DNA from: Histoplasma ohiense
Lineage: Eukaryota; Ascomycota; Eurotiomycetes; Onygenales; Ajellomycetaceae
Direction of reading: 5' to 3'
Assembly: GCA_017607445.1 (NCBI GenBank)
Contig: JAEVHH010000003.1
Coordinates: 6,200,001 to 6,264,000, forward strand
Length of the DNA stretch: 64,000 nucleotides
Shown: piece by piece, positions 11,401 through 23,411 of the stretch
Layout of the letters: each line of letters starts with the position of its first letter
How positions within the stretch are numbered: position 1 is the stretch's first letter
Notes under the pieces: model-generated
The model's input: only the letters and a program-made list of their open reading frames with translations
What the model was told of the DNA's origin: nothing
Databases searched by the model: none
Program-made: the position numbers and the translations under genes

Positions 11401-13092
11401 GCCTTGGCTTCAATGCCAAGGTTCTAGGAGACTGGTCATATTCCACGGGCCTGGGCATCGCATGCTGTGCAAGTCTCGCAAACGAGCTGGTGGGTTTCGA
11501 ATGCCACGGGTTGTCATCCTTTCCCTCGTGGTAAGCGATCGGGGCCTGAGCGTGGTTCGGGCACATACTCTGCGCCAAGAGGAGCGGTGATACCCGGAGC
11601 GGAATCTTGCAATGGACCACGTGCACTGGCGTTTCTACGTCCTCTTTCAAAGACTTTCACACTGAGACAGCTGTTAGTGGGAATCGCCTGTCCATATGTC
11701 GGATAGCGGGAGGCCTGGAATGGCATCAGATTTCGTCCGACCTTTTCGTCAGATGGATAAACTGGAGCGACCAAAGTAAAAACCGATTCCATGACTAGCG
11801 CATCAGCTAAATCTCTGGGAAGGGCGTTCTGAGAGATGAGTGGATTGGTGGCAGATATGCTGTCACACTTCGATGTCTGGGCATGTAGTATCTTACCGCT
11901 GCCGGTCCCTCAGTGGGCCTCCCAATGGATGAACCGCAGTGTTGTTCTTCTTGATCACATCCACACATTTTCAGTCCACCAACATCCCATTGACAATCGC
12001 AGGGAGGAACCTATACTAGCCATACTAGCCAGATAGCTCATGGGATATGTCGTCTTACGTAATGCGAGAGCGATCTAGACTCGGCCCGATTATGCTCCGC
12101 CGGGCCGCGATGAGTCAGCTGGGCCTCCCCAGAATAGAAAGAGTTCTAGATGTCCTCACCTTCAACAACTTCCGCTTTACCACTTCACCACTTCACCATT
12201 TCACTATTTCACCACTTCACCACTTCACCACTTCACCACCTTACTGGCGTCTCACAGACATCTGCGGACTTGTGTCTGGCCGTCCTACCGACTCCGTCTG
12301 GTGCCTCGCTCTGTTTGAGGCGGAGATTCGCCTGGGATCTCACCCGCCACTGTACCATTGTATTGTCCCATCGTACAGATCGACTGGTCTTGTCCACCTG
12401 GGAGGCAAATATCTCATCCAGCCTCCCTGAACCTCCTCTCCTCCAGGCTTCGCCTCTAGTATGTATTATTATTGTTGTAGGCTATAATCGTCGCCTGCCG
12501 CTACCCCTCCATTTCCCTTCCTCCAGCCATTTCCTTCTTATCCTAGTTAGTTATCCTCCAACCCTATCCCAATACATTTTGCTGACATCTTAGATTAAAA
12601 CATTATTCCTACACCAGTGCCTTTACTGACCGAGTTCGCTGCCAAACACTCCCGTATCCTCCTTGCTCAGCCGCAAGATAGCTCTATTCCGCATCCTGCT
12701 TGTTTAAAGTGACCTCCAGATGATCAGTTGAGCATTTCCATCCTGGAGATACGTCACCATCGAAACCATTTTCATCTCCCGCTTTTTTTCCCCTACGAAA
12801 CCGTGGATCAACAACTGAGCATCGAAATTCCCACTACAGCGACGCGAGTGGCGTTGACAAGACCCTTTGTGGAGAGTAGTTTCTTGTTCTTCCTTTCCAC
12901 GCTTTTCCGGCCGCCGTAACCTGTGGCCGATTGCACTCGTTGAAAAGAACTTCCTGCCTGTCGTAACCAGAAGTTTGACCTTGAGGATAACCCACAGATA
13001 CGGCGGCTGGCATACCTCCCTTCTTCCTGGCCTTCTACCACTAATTTTCCCTGTTCTGCCTGTGACACCGAAACGCGCGTTGCCCACGTACG
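8482..13092. other. Long gene-poor region and leader of the PPZ phosphatase gene
   Basis: 4.6 kb without a gene I can defend. One TACGGAGTA word lies at 9427-9435, an A-rich run at about 10585-10620 and a TTCACCAC-type tandem repeat at 12178-12240. The stretch about 12430-13090 is pyrimidine-rich and probably forms the 5' UTR and promoter of the phosphatase gene. Minus-strand frames at 11339-11792 look mildly protein-like but carry stops and no known domain. Confidence 0.55.
12178..12240. repeat. TTCACCAC tandem repeat
   Basis: About eight imperfect copies of an 8-9 base unit (CACTTCACC), with two diverged TTTCAC copies in the middle. It lies in the upstream region of the PPZ gene. Confidence 0.85.
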
Positions 13093-14913
13093 ATGGGTCA
13101 GCAACAATCGAAACGCAGTGATGGTGCACCTTTATCTGTAGAGAAGCCCGGCGAAAGTCTCCAATCTTACCCTTCTTTCTCTCGAACGGACACTCGCGAT
13201 TCGGGTCGTTCCATCCGTGGCTCCATCCGCTCCAAAATCCCCGGTGGAAAAAGCGACAAGAACGATAGCCCCCGAGGCTCAATCTCCACCCTATCGCGTG
13301 CTGAGAACGGTTCACCGGACAAATCAGATGCAGCCTCCATCAAATCCGCAACAAGTGCGAAGTCCGCTAATTCCCGAGCTAATCGTATCTCCGCAGTCTC
13401 CTCTACAATCCCTCCCACGCCCACTACAGCGGATGACCAGCGTTCCTATGTGGATGCTCCAGATCCTCCCCCATCGCCCTCCCAGTCCGCTTCCCTAGGC
13501 CACGGCCATAAAAACATCAATGAAGTACGCAGATCTGGCGAGGTTGGCCATGTTTCCGACACTCCCCCTTCCCGTCCAACCCCATCCTCCATTCATGTGA
13601 AGCCTGGAGAATCTATCCTCATAAAGAGAGAAGGAGCTATAAATCCTGTTCTGCAAGACGTCGCGGTTACAAGCCAGTCAATCACAAATGGTTCGCCTGG
13701 AATGGGAATTGGTGCTCTGAAATCGATTGATGTCGATGACATGATCACAAGGCTTCTTGACGCAGGATATTCAACGAAGGTCACCAAGGCTGTCTGTTTG
13801 AAAAATGCTGAAATAATCGCGATCTGCATGGCAGCTCGTGAAGTGCTCCTTAGCCAGCCAGCTTTACTTGAACTTTCGGCGCCTGTGAAGATCGTGGGAG
13901 ATGTCCATGGTCAATATACCGACTTAATTCGGTTGTTTGAAATGTGTGGCTTTCCCCCAGCCGCTAATTACCTCTTTCTCGGCGACTATGTCGACCGCGG
14001 AAAACAGAGTTTGGAGACAATCCTACTCCTGTTGTGCTACAAATTGAAATATCCCGAAAACTTCTTTCTACTCCGGGGAAACCACGAGTGTGCCAATGTG
14101 ACTCGAGTCTACGGGTTTTACGACGAGTGCAAGCGCAGATGTAATATCAAAATCTGGAAAACGTTCGTCGATACGTTTAACTGCTTGCCAATTGCCTCCA
14201 TTGTCGCCGGCAAGATCTTTTGCGTTCATGGTGGGCTCTCACCAAGCTTGGCCCATATGGATGACATCCGTGGAATTGCCCGCCCAACAGACGTTCCCGA
14301 TTATGGATTACTTAACGATCTTCTTTGGAGTGATCCCGCTGATATGGAGAATGATTGGGAACCCAACGAGAGAGGCGTGAGTTATTGCTTCGGGAAGAAA
14401 GTCATCATGGACTTTCTACAACGCCATGACTTTGATCTTGTGTGCCGCGCGCACATGGTTGTCGAGGATGGCTATGAGTTCTTCAACGATCGGATCCTAG
14501 TAACCGTGTTCTCTGCCCCAAATGTAAAATTTTTAGCCCTATTCTTAGTTTCTATTTATTTTCCTACCACTAGTTGATATCTAACATTTCTTTTGCAGTA
14601 TTGCGGCGAATTCGATAACTGGGGCGCAATCATGTCGGTTTCTGCTGAATTACTTTGCAGCTTCGAGCTGTTGAAGCCTCTCGATTCGAGCGCCTTGAAG
14701 AGCCACATTAAGAAAGGCAGAAACAAGCGGAACAGCATGTTGAATAGTCCTGTAAGCACTGTTGCCACTTCCTCTTTTCATATTCTTCTATGCAGTCCTT
14801 ACGAGGAAAGCTATCGTATCTACTGATATCAATATATTGGCCATTTATTTTGGATCTAAACATACTTACACCGATAACTACAGCCTGCGATCGTATCCGC
14901 TCAGAGTTACTAA
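13093..14913 (+). CDS. PPZ1: Serine/threonine protein phosphatase PPZ type (PP1-like)
   Basis: Three exons: 13093-14523, 14599-14751, 14884-14913; 537 aa. A PP1-like phosphatase that in yeast regulates potassium/sodium homeostasis, cell-wall integrity and translation, and is inhibited by Hal3. Seen: N-terminal MGQQQSK, a good N-myristoylation context, then about 210 residues of Ser/Pro-rich disordered sequence. The catalytic core has GDVHGQ (about residue 269), GDYVDRG (about 297), GNHE (about 330), the second metal-site His in VCVHGGLS-like FCVHGGLSP, and CRAHMVVEDGYEF. The conserved SAPNYC motif is split by intron 1 after SAPN. Exon 3 is a nine-codon tail (PAIVSAQSY); if intron 2 is retained, the reading frame instead runs on 23 codons. 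Family is certain; the last exon is the least sure part. Confidence 0.93.
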
Positions 14914-15109
14914 GGCCGAGCAATTCTTGGACATTCCATGATCCTTGCTATACATTGACATCTATACCATCATTTATTTGTGGGTTTATTCTTTTATTAC
15001 CCCCACCAGCTCATTGTGTCCTTTGGTCTAATGTTCACCTATGCGCGAAAACAAATTCTAACTCCTGTATGCCTATCTATAGAACGAAGATAGAGCCAAC
15101 CTCAGCCCT

Positions 15110-15517
15110 TTGTCACCTATGACGTTCCAGTACTTCCGCACGCGGCTCCGCCGCTTTAATCCCGCCCTAACATCGACACCAATGATTCTTACCCCGAAAA
15201 CTGTTGTCAACCAGTCCACTTCGCTTCCGAAATTCCCGACTCTGGTCGTCGATCCCACTGACATTGACGAGCAGCGTGGAGTCGTGTGTGATTCTGAAGT
15301 AAAGCGTGTGACTCCCTTCGACATTTTTCGTGTTGGAGATGGCCAGGAAGATGAATTCGGCCAGGCCGACGGTGACTGTACGAGCGATAATGACAATGGC
15401 AATGACAGTGACGAGATTCAGATATCGGGATCTCACACCAGGTATACCCGAAGCACACCGGCCGCTGCTAAGCGCCAATGGATACTAAGCGCGGAATCTA
15501 TTTCTCTTGACGCTTAG
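15110..15517 (+). CDS. Hypothetical small protein downstream of PPZ1 (doubtful)
   Basis: A 135-codon frame with a start at 15110, no recognised domain and an acidic Asn/Asp/Glu-rich segment (about residues 78-102). The opposite strand is also open across much of the same stretch, so openness is weak evidence. It lies about 200 bases past the PPZ1 stop and could simply be 3' UTR. I do not recognise it and assign no function. Confidence 0.2.
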   Translation: MSPMTFQYFRTRLRRFNPALTSTPMILTPKTVVNQSTSLPKFPTLVVDPTDIDEQRGVVCDSEVKRVTPFDIFRVGDGQEDEFGQADGDCTSDNDNGNDSDEIQISGSHTRYTRSTPAAAKRQWILSAESISLDA

Positions 15518-16521
15518 TCGGTTGGACAAAAATATATATATCAATATTTGTATCATGACTACAACGTTCACACAAACCAGCCAGTTAGCATGGTGGGAGC
15601 CGAAGATCATGGTAGGAAGAGTGTCCAGACTCCCGTGCAAATTTTGGTGAGATGTTAAATTGCTGGATGGATATTGCCGGATCTGAGGATGACTTGCGCA
15701 TACATGGTCTCTTGTTTTCGTTTTCTCCATTCCATTATCCTTGCATTATCCTTCGTATTTCTCCTGCCTCAGTTGCTCTTCCTAACCCGTTCAATACGAT
15801 ACGCTATACTATTCCTTATTTTATCTCGATTAATTTGGTTTTGCTAGTTTACTGATTCTACACATTAATTCTTCAAACTCTTTTACCAAAACTCTCACTT
15901 TCTACCCAATGGCTTGTTTGTTTACGTCAAAAGAAAAAGAAAAAACGAAAGGAAAGTGTTATATTAATGTCTTATCCTACGAAATTATTCCCTTCCTACA
16001 CCTTGATTTTAGCTGTATTTTTTCTCATCCCATGTCCCTTCTCCATCTATAACAACTATGCATTAATCCGTCACCACTTCTCGAAGACGCACGCGCATGA
16101 ATCCAGGCCTTCTATTTCACGCCAGTTCTGCATACTAGTTATTTCATTTTTGTTTTCCTGCTCTATCAAATTATCTGTTCACATTTTTGATTTTTGAATG
16201 TCAAACGAAAAAAAAGAGAAGAAAAAAAAAAAAGAAAAAAAAAATCTTACCAGACTGCTCTTGATTTGCTTCCCCCGCATACTGTGACTGCCTTTGCTGT
16301 CCGATCAGGATTCGTATTTATATCCATAGACTGTGTAAGTGACCTCACCCACTTTTGTACGACTACGCTAATTTCAACCAAGCTGTTAATTAATACCCCT
16401 TTCACACCCCCTTCAAAAACAACACAATGAGCATGCTATTATGTCGCACTCCTTTCTTCTCTTCTCTATATATGTATTTGCTTTGTTATGTTTTGTTAAT
16501 TTTGTTTTTGGCTTGTCTGGA

Positions 16522-16555
<34 letters not shown>

Positions 16556-16837
16556 AATTGTATGTACTGTACATGTACAGTGGGTGGCGCAGGACATACG
16601 CACACATACGCACTACTCTACATACACATTACATGCAGGCTGCCTATTATGTATTTGTATAGGATATATATATCTCGAGTGTATATCTGTGGGTGGGTGG
16701 GTGATGGTGCTGTTATAGAGTAACAACCATAACTAAAAAAAATTGTGATCTCAGCCTGGTTTAATTTACAATGAATGGATGATGTGGACGCGCGTGTGTG
16801 TTGCAATGTTCAATAACAATAGCTAAACTAATGTTAA

Positions 16838-16840
<3 letters not shown>

Positions 16841-16893
<53 letters not shown>
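16841..16893. repeat. (AAT)n microsatellite
   Basis: About 17 uninterrupted AAT/ATA units in the intergenic region between the PPZ1 and CAC2 3' ends. Confidence 0.95.
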
Positions 16894-16894
<1 letters not shown>

Positions 16895-17086
16895 CAGAAA
16901 ACTAGCTAAGAATGAGGGAGTTTCTCTTTTGGTCATTTTTTGTTTGCAGGAACTAAACAAGGAGATTCGAGAAACTTAACACAAAGCGATGATGGCGAAC
17001 GTGGGGAGGGGAGCAAAAGTTGGAAGTGTGACAGTAGCTCATAGCTGAGAAGAGGAGTATGTGAATCAGGAAAGGGAAAAAGCGTG

Positions 17087-17120
<34 letters not shown>

Positions 17121-17135
17121 AGAGAGAGAGAGAGA
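17087..17135. repeat. Poly-A run followed by (GA)n
   Basis: About 31 A residues followed directly by about nine GA dinucleotides. A matching poly-A plus GA arrangement occurs at 42780-42817. Confidence 0.95.
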
Positions 17136-17828
17136 ACGGCCGGGTTGTAGAGATGGAAATAGAAAATTTGAGACAAGAGTAGGAAGAATATACATAATCG
17201 TCATACCCCCCCACCCAAAAACCCTGGGGAAAGGATTTTGTTATATACTAGTAACAGAAGAAGTAGGCATATCAGCATTTCATTTGGCGATAAGAGTAAT
17301 AGCATGAATGATATATAGAAGAAACAAAAAGGAGAAAGCTGGGTAACTACTATGGCAAAGTGGGGAGAGAGCAAAGGGAAAGAAAGGAGAAAAATGGAGT
17401 AGTAAAACTGAAAGATAAAAAGCGTAATGTAGAAGTGGAAATCCGCATAACCAATATTTTGTTGTGTACTACTACTGGGAGACCAAAATAAGCGTCAGTT
17501 TCGAAAAAAGGGGGAAATGAGGAGAATAGACAATAAAGATTCTGTACAGATAGGTAAGGCCGTAGGGAGCAAAGGGTTACAAAAGTAGTAACTGCTAAAA
17601 AGGTGGGAGCAAAAAACAACAAGGCCCGCCCAAATACTAACCTCGATGGAAAACCGCAATAATAAAAACAAATAATAGAAAAAGAAAACAAATCTTGTCG
17701 GAAATAATACTTGTACCAGTCAAGCATTATTACCGAAACACGCAGAAAGCAAATCGAAACAAAAATAAATAGCCAACCCGTCTGAGGCGTCATACTCATG
17801 TCCCCACTATCCGCTTTTTGGGGCTTGA

Positions 17829-20526
17829 TTAAATTGAATTTATTTTTTCCGCACTGGTTGGCGGGGCAGGTGCGTCTGTTGGCGTGTCCTCACCAGAAAT
17901 CAACATTGGCGCAATCCGCCTCTTCTTCGCCGCTGGCACAGCAGCGATTACTTCCCCATCCGCATCCGCTCCATTATCCCCACGCCCGCTGTCCCTGGCC
18001 TCGTCCCTCTCAGACTCGCTCACGCCGCATATGTCCCGTTTTCCCAGCACGCTGCCGCTGACGGAGCTCGTAGCGCTGTGGGAGACGCCGGACATGGGGG
18101 TTTGTGGTGGAGTGCTTAGCGGGAGGCCGGCTTGTGGGAACGGTGGTGGCGCGGAGTTTGTGGCTGTTACGGATGGAACGGAGCCGAGTGTGGGAGTTGG
18201 GTTATTTATGACTGTGCAGTTAGAATTAGAGCCCGGGCCGGAGGCTGAGGTTGAAATTGGAGGAATGCCTGTGGAGACCTGTGTTATGGATGAGGTTGCG
18301 GAACCGGTTGGGCTAGTGGGCCGGGCCGGGGTGATGGGGGTTGTGGTTGAAGTTGTTGTGCAAGGGGGTGTAGGGGCTGAGAATGTGGGGTTCAGTTTGG
18401 AGAGGGAAGGAGATGTTGCGAAGGTGGGTGTGGGCAGAGGGGTGGTGGTTGTGGAGGAGGTAGTGGAGACATGCTGGACATGCTGGCCCTTCTCGCTTGT
18501 GCTGGAGCGGTAGATTTGGCCGAGCTCTCCTGGAGAGAAGGCCAGGGTTGAGCAGAATCCGTCCGATGAGCTCATTATTAATGTAAGGCCGTCATTGGAC
18601 CTGGTTGCCACAGGTTAGCATTCGATGTTTGCGTGTAGGATTCAAACACAGGGGAGGACTTACCAAGTTAAATCAGTAAATGTCGCGTAGTGTAGATTGC
18701 TCACTATGCATATTGGCGTTTGTTGCTGGGTATCATAGACTAGAACCGCATCCTGAGTTGCAACAGCATAAATTATCCGGTACGGCAGCGCAAAGGCTGG
18801 GCTAGGCCCTCCTTGTACGGCACAAATTTCCGGTTCAGTGGTCTTGGGAGAAGTGAGAGGACGAGAAAGGTCAGATGTCGAGGTGTTTAAGGGAGGCGGG
18901 GGTTCCATAAAGGAGTTCTTTGTTGGGGTAATGGCCGGAAGTGCGGAATCAGGGAGTGATGGGAAAGCGTCTTCGCCGGACGATGTGTCGAGCGTGATAT
19001 GTCGGGTAGGCTTGGTACCCTGGCGTAATGCATAGAAAACAGGAGAGCATTTCACAGCTACCGACGGCTTCTTCTGCCCCGGCAGATGGGCAATTGGAGG
19101 CTTATTAAAACCGGCTCGAGTGTAAATATATACGGTATTTATCACTTCTTCACTGGTCTTAGGAGGATCGCCGTGGGCCCCGTGTGAAGTTTTGTATTGT
19201 CCAGCCGGTGTGAAAAGCAAGCTCCCGTCTGGCGCAAATGTCAGCCTTCGAAAAAAGGACGTGAATGTTTCATTTGCATAGATGCTGGCATTTTTCACTC
19301 CTAGCCCTCCGATAAGACCTGGAGAGGATACCTCCAACGGTTTCACGGCCGGAAGCGGCATGGAAGGTGCTGGAGATGCTGAGCGCCGCATTGATGGGGA
19401 GGAGCCAAAGGAAGAACGACGACTATGAGATACTGGCGGGGGGTCCATAGGCAATGCTGTAGTCATTGGCGTTCCAGGGGCTGAAGGGACAGGTGAAGAT
19501 ATTGCTAGAGAATCATTGGTTGAGGATTGAGTTCTAAGACCAAGAACATCGGGGGGAACTGGACTACTTGAGGATATGCGGCGGGCGGGGAGGTCCATTT
19601 TGACAAATTTGCCGTGGGATGTGAGCGTGAACTGTCCGTCCTTCGTCTTCAGAGTGTAAATATGCACCGATCGGTCGGAAGATTGAGTTGCGACGAACTC
19701 ATTGAGAGGGTCCCATGCAACCCCCTGGACGTAGTGTGAATGTTCTGCAATTTGGCGAACCATTTGGCCTACAAATGCCAGTCCAAGGTTAATCATCTTA
19801 GTTTCGGTACTTTTAAAAAAAAAAAAAAAAAGATCAAGGAGTTAGTTAAAACTGTTCCGTACCCGTTTGCGCGTTATATATTCGCGCGATATTATCCATG
19901 CTGCCTGTTATGAAGAAGACACCATCTGGAGACCACGCCAGATCGTATATTTCCGCCCCAGAAGATCTGCACATATGTTTCACTCGCCATGTCTCCTTGT
20001 CGTCAGATCGGTCTTCACTCAGGCCTCCTCCATGTGGCTGTAGTTCTGAGGGGACCCAGAGCAGCACGTTACCATCGTCCCCAGCGGAGGCTAGCATTTC
20101 GCCTATATCGTATATTTTCAATATTAACAGAAGATTCCGGGCTGAAGCGGATGGGGCGCCGTGAAAATACCTTTAGGGCTGAATCGGACAACATTTACCG
20201 CCTGTGTGTGCTTTATGAGGGTTGAAAGGTATGTAACTCTTCGCTCTTCGCCGCTTGTTTCGATTTTCCATAACTTTACTTTATGTCAGCTTGGGAGGGT
20301 GTCCTGAGCGAGGGTGCAGAAGGAGGAGTGTAGATTTTCGTACTCGAACATTGTTGTCACTGGTAGAATTCAGCATTAGCAACAATCTTATTTCATTAAA
20401 AAAAAAGTAATAATATACGTACTTGCCCGCTGTAGCTAGTCGGCCTTTGCCATGAGGATCGAAGTGAGTGGAGTAGATGGGGGCGTTGTCGTCGTGCCAG
20501 GAGATAAGGAGAGGAGTAGCCTTCAT
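17829..20526 (-). CDS. CAC2: Chromatin assembly factor 1 subunit B (p60/Cac2), WD40 protein
   Basis: Six exons on the minus strand: 20526-20423, 20359-20344, 20273-20171, 20102-19863, 19768-18664, 18600-17829; 779 aa. CAF-1 deposits H3-H4 on newly replicated DNA, with PCNA. Seen: an N-terminal start MKATPLLISWHDDNAPIYS typical of the p60 subunit, then WD40 repeats: LATAG-NDNNVRLWKI, VNVVRFSPKGEMLASAGDDGNVLLW, IYDLAWSPDGVFFITGSMDNIARIY, GVAWDPLNEFVATQSSDRSVHIY, RRLTFAPDGSLLFTPAG, and later YRIIYAVATQDAVLVYDTQ. A Ser/Pro-rich insert interrupts the middle, and the C-terminal third (exon 6) is a Ser/Thr/Pro-rich tail with KKRRIAP near its end. Exon 2 is only 16 bases. It converges on PPZ1. Identification is strong. 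Confidence 0.93.
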
Positions 20527-22294
20527 GATGGACCAGGGGAATTGGGGACAAGCCTTGAAAGCACAAATCGGGAGAGGGGGAATCCCTCAAGTCCTCGAGC
20601 AATGCCGGTACTGTCAAAGCTACAGGTTATCTAGGAAGTGGATTTAAGCAGAGACACCTCATGGATGTACGCAGTCAGTAAGCTCTGTGATAGGAGGTCT
20701 GGAAGAATTGCGGAGGACAATGAGGTAGATGGCGGCGGAATCAAGGGTCTAGTGGAGAAAGATATGGGATGTGAGTAAGATAGAACACGAATTGGTAGCA
20801 GTGTAAGTCGATAATAGATGGTGATTATTTGGGACAGTCGATGCTTCGGTTGATATAAATATCTGGTGGGACGAAGGTTGAAGTGAAGCTGAAGCTGAAG
20901 CTGGACGGGGAAGTCAGGTGCCTTTCAAAGGGTGGCATCTCAAACAAAACCCGGCCACGGCTTGAAACATATTAAAACAGGTGGGCATGCATTTTTTCAT
21001 TTTATTTCCTTCCACAGTACAAAAGACAAGCAGGAATCTGATACATTAGCTGATATGTAAAACAAGCCATATCGATCAATGGTAACCGTGACAACTCTGC
21101 TACGCAATCCGGATTACCTTCCTTCTCCTCCATTTCATTTGATCTTTATCCCATATCCAGATGAGTTACGAGTGACACAGCCGGCCAGTCACTTTCTACA
21201 GTGTCAACTGCACTTGAAATGCGCTGTCATCCTGTTCATTACTGTGCATCATCCGAATCATCCATCACCATCCGAATCATCCTCATCGTCATCATAATCA
21301 TAATCATCGCCATGATTCCTCCACTAAAACACATCAATCAAGTATGGCCTGTTAAGGCTTAAAACGATCTTTTGAGTTCGCTCGCGTCACGCTCCTGAAT
21401 CCATTTACGCTCAGAATTCCCATCAATATACTAATTTTCCGGCTCCATGGGCCCATTATTCACACTATCTCAGGTATAAAACACAATCCTGCATTAGGCA
21501 ACTTGAGCAAACCTCGTCCCTAAACTTAATACGCATATGGTTGAAGCATCGTCCATGGATCACAAACAACCGCTACCATTGGCTTCTTGACGCCTGGTCG
21601 CGTCTCTACACACTTGAGAGCACCCCTAGGTAACTTTAATCAATACTACAGATCTGTAGTAGGTGACATTTTAACTAACTGGATGCGCCCAGGAATTGTT
21701 GGAGCTACTACACAAGCCCTATCCCACGTGACCCACACACATATATTGGCTCGCCACTAGATAGATAAACAACTAACCAAGGTTCTGTTGGGGGGTTTGG
21801 ATTGGTTCGTCCCCTCTACTACCAGCATGGCGCTGGTGTGAGAGAGCTCTTTTGCCCCAGTGGCCTAACAGGTTCAGTTCAACCCTCTTACAGGAATTCG
21901 GGACACGTGCATCAAGGGTGACCAACCGTCGGACGCAGTATCAAGCACTGGACATGGTTTGACCAACAGACAACTCGAGTAAATTTGTGGCAATCTAAAA
22001 TCACTAGTCACACAGATGTTATATAACCCCTCGCTCACAATTTCCATTGGGTGCTGGACACTTGGTTGCCCAGGATGCCCTCCAGTGATTAGCCCTATAT
22101 AGTTCCAGGTTAGCTAGCGACCGCGCAGTGAACAGATTAACCATCCCACAGAATTACGGCAGCCCCACCAAGGCATCTGAGAACTTGCGCTTGCAACAAG
22201 CTCATCTCTCACTTCGTGCCTTATCTGTGAATCTCAACTTCACAATCAGATCTGTCTTAGCTTTACTCTTGTTACATTCAGAGAGCCCTCTAGC
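20527..22294. other. Intergenic, repeat-scarred
   Basis: CAC2 promoter on the left and the leader of the PD-(D/E)XK-like gene on the right. A dispersed repeat copy sits at 21796-21870 (listed separately). The sequence around 21500-22130 resembles decayed mobile-element DNA, but no element ends could be fixed. No gene seen. Confidence 0.5.
21796..21870 (+). repeat. Dispersed repeat, copy A
   Basis: About 75 bases nearly identical to 32694-32772 in the same orientation. Shared blocks include TTTGGATTGGTTCGTCCCCT, CCAGCATGGCGCTGG (a 5-bp stem hairpin) and GCCCCAGTGGCCTAACA. The reverse complement begins TGTTAGGCC, in keeping with an LTR terminus; this is inference. Confidence 0.85.
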
Positions 22295-23411
22295 ATGTCT
22301 CTACCTAGCAAAAAGCAGAAGCTCGACAGAAGCCACGTCCACTACGACCTTACGGATGCAATAGCTCGTTTTCCATCATCCATTTCAGCATTGCAGATGC
22401 TGTTAGCAACAGGCCTCGCGCCTGAAGTGAGTGCATTGCAGCCGTTTCTCGAATCAATCCTACAATCAATCTCTCATAACTCGGTGGAACCAATATACCA
22501 ATCTTCAAAACTCACACTCGGTCTTGTTATTGATAAGCTCGGCATCGATTTCATCGATGATCATCCTCAATATTATTGGGAGTTGACGGAGGATCAAATG
22601 AAATACAGCACCCAAAAGCCACTCTCTTCGTGGGCGGGTAAGTTGTCCCCTGACTGGTGGGAGACCGAAGTTCAGTATTGACTAAATCCTAGCTCTCGCG
22701 ATCAATAAGCTCAAGCACTCCCCAAGGTTATCAAAGTTTCGACGTGAACCTTCTGCGCGCACTTTGTTTGACATTTTACTCGCAGACCGCTTTGATCAGC
22801 TCGATGATACTGAAGCAAATTGCCGACTGTCCGTCGGATATGAAGTTCCCATGACGGCGAATATCAGCGAAGATCGTGGCGGGGGAAAGATTTCCGGCCG
22901 AGCCGACTGGTCCCTTGGCTATATGACCGAACTTGATAAGTTGGAGCAGATGCTGGTAGTGATCGAGGCTAAGACTGATGTCTCATCCGACCGGAACATG
23001 GCTCAGCTGCTAGCGTATCTCCATGCTATCCAGGAGGCGCGCGTTCAAAGCAAGAAGAACTCTTCCGTTGTTTTTGGTGTTCTTACCGACTCAAAACTCT
23101 TCCGATTCGTCGTCTTGCGCGAAAATTCGCGCGTCATGGCATCTGAACCATTGCAATGGACGCCTCGCAAGACTGATGTGGTTGCATTTTTAGACAATAT
23201 TCTACTTGATGCCATCAAATCCTCACAGCATACAACTCCTCAAAAGACAGGAAACACTACAATCAACCGTTTCGACCGCCATTTGCAGTTGACGTACAGT
23301 ATGCCGGCTGTGGAAAGCGATGTTACCACGAATGAAGATGAGGATTACGATGAGGCATTCGATGTTGTCAAGATTGGCGGCGTGTCAGTTCTGAGGCCCC
23401 GTGAGCAGTAA
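22295..23411 (+). CDS. Unknown protein with a PD-(D/E)XK nuclease-like core
   Basis: Two exons: 22295-22637 and 22693-23411 (intron 55 bases); 353 aa. I do not recognise a named family. Seen: a basic N-terminus (MSLPSKKQKLD), a helical N-terminal half, then a pattern that fits a PD-(D/E)XK fold: Asp186 in GRADW, Glu206 and Lys208 in VVIEAK, and a following helix with Gln219 and Tyr223 (AQLLAYLH). The next strands (SSVVFGVLTDSKLFRFVVL) fit the family core. The C-terminus is acidic (EDEDYDEAF). Similar nuclease-like domains occur in fungal orphan and Crinkler-type proteins, but no such partner domain is visible. It sits alone between repeat-rich gaps. Nuclease activity, substrate and location are unknown; the KKQK stretch would allow nuclear import. 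Confidence 0.75.

Larger units (their letters stand above)
14914..17828. other. 3' region of PPZ1 and A/T-rich intergenic DNA
   Basis: Mostly low-complexity sequence: poly-A at 16524-16552, an AAT trinucleotide array at about 16841-16893, and poly-A plus GA dinucleotides at 17087-17135. Long minus-strand F/S-rich frames (for example 17350-17799) reflect A/T and purine bias, not genes. One open frame at 15110-15517 is listed separately. Confidence 0.6.

Noticed and set aside
11339..11792. Minus-strand frames that look somewhat protein-like
   Set aside because: Interrupted by stops, no recognised domain or splice pattern that joins them.
12047..12593. Two overlapping frames with TTSPLHH-type repeats
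   Set aside because: Created by the TTCACCAC tandem repeat in the PPZ1 upstream region.
17884..18513. 209-codon plus-strand frame
   Set aside because: Antisense of CAC2 exon 6; Val/Gly-rich shadow.
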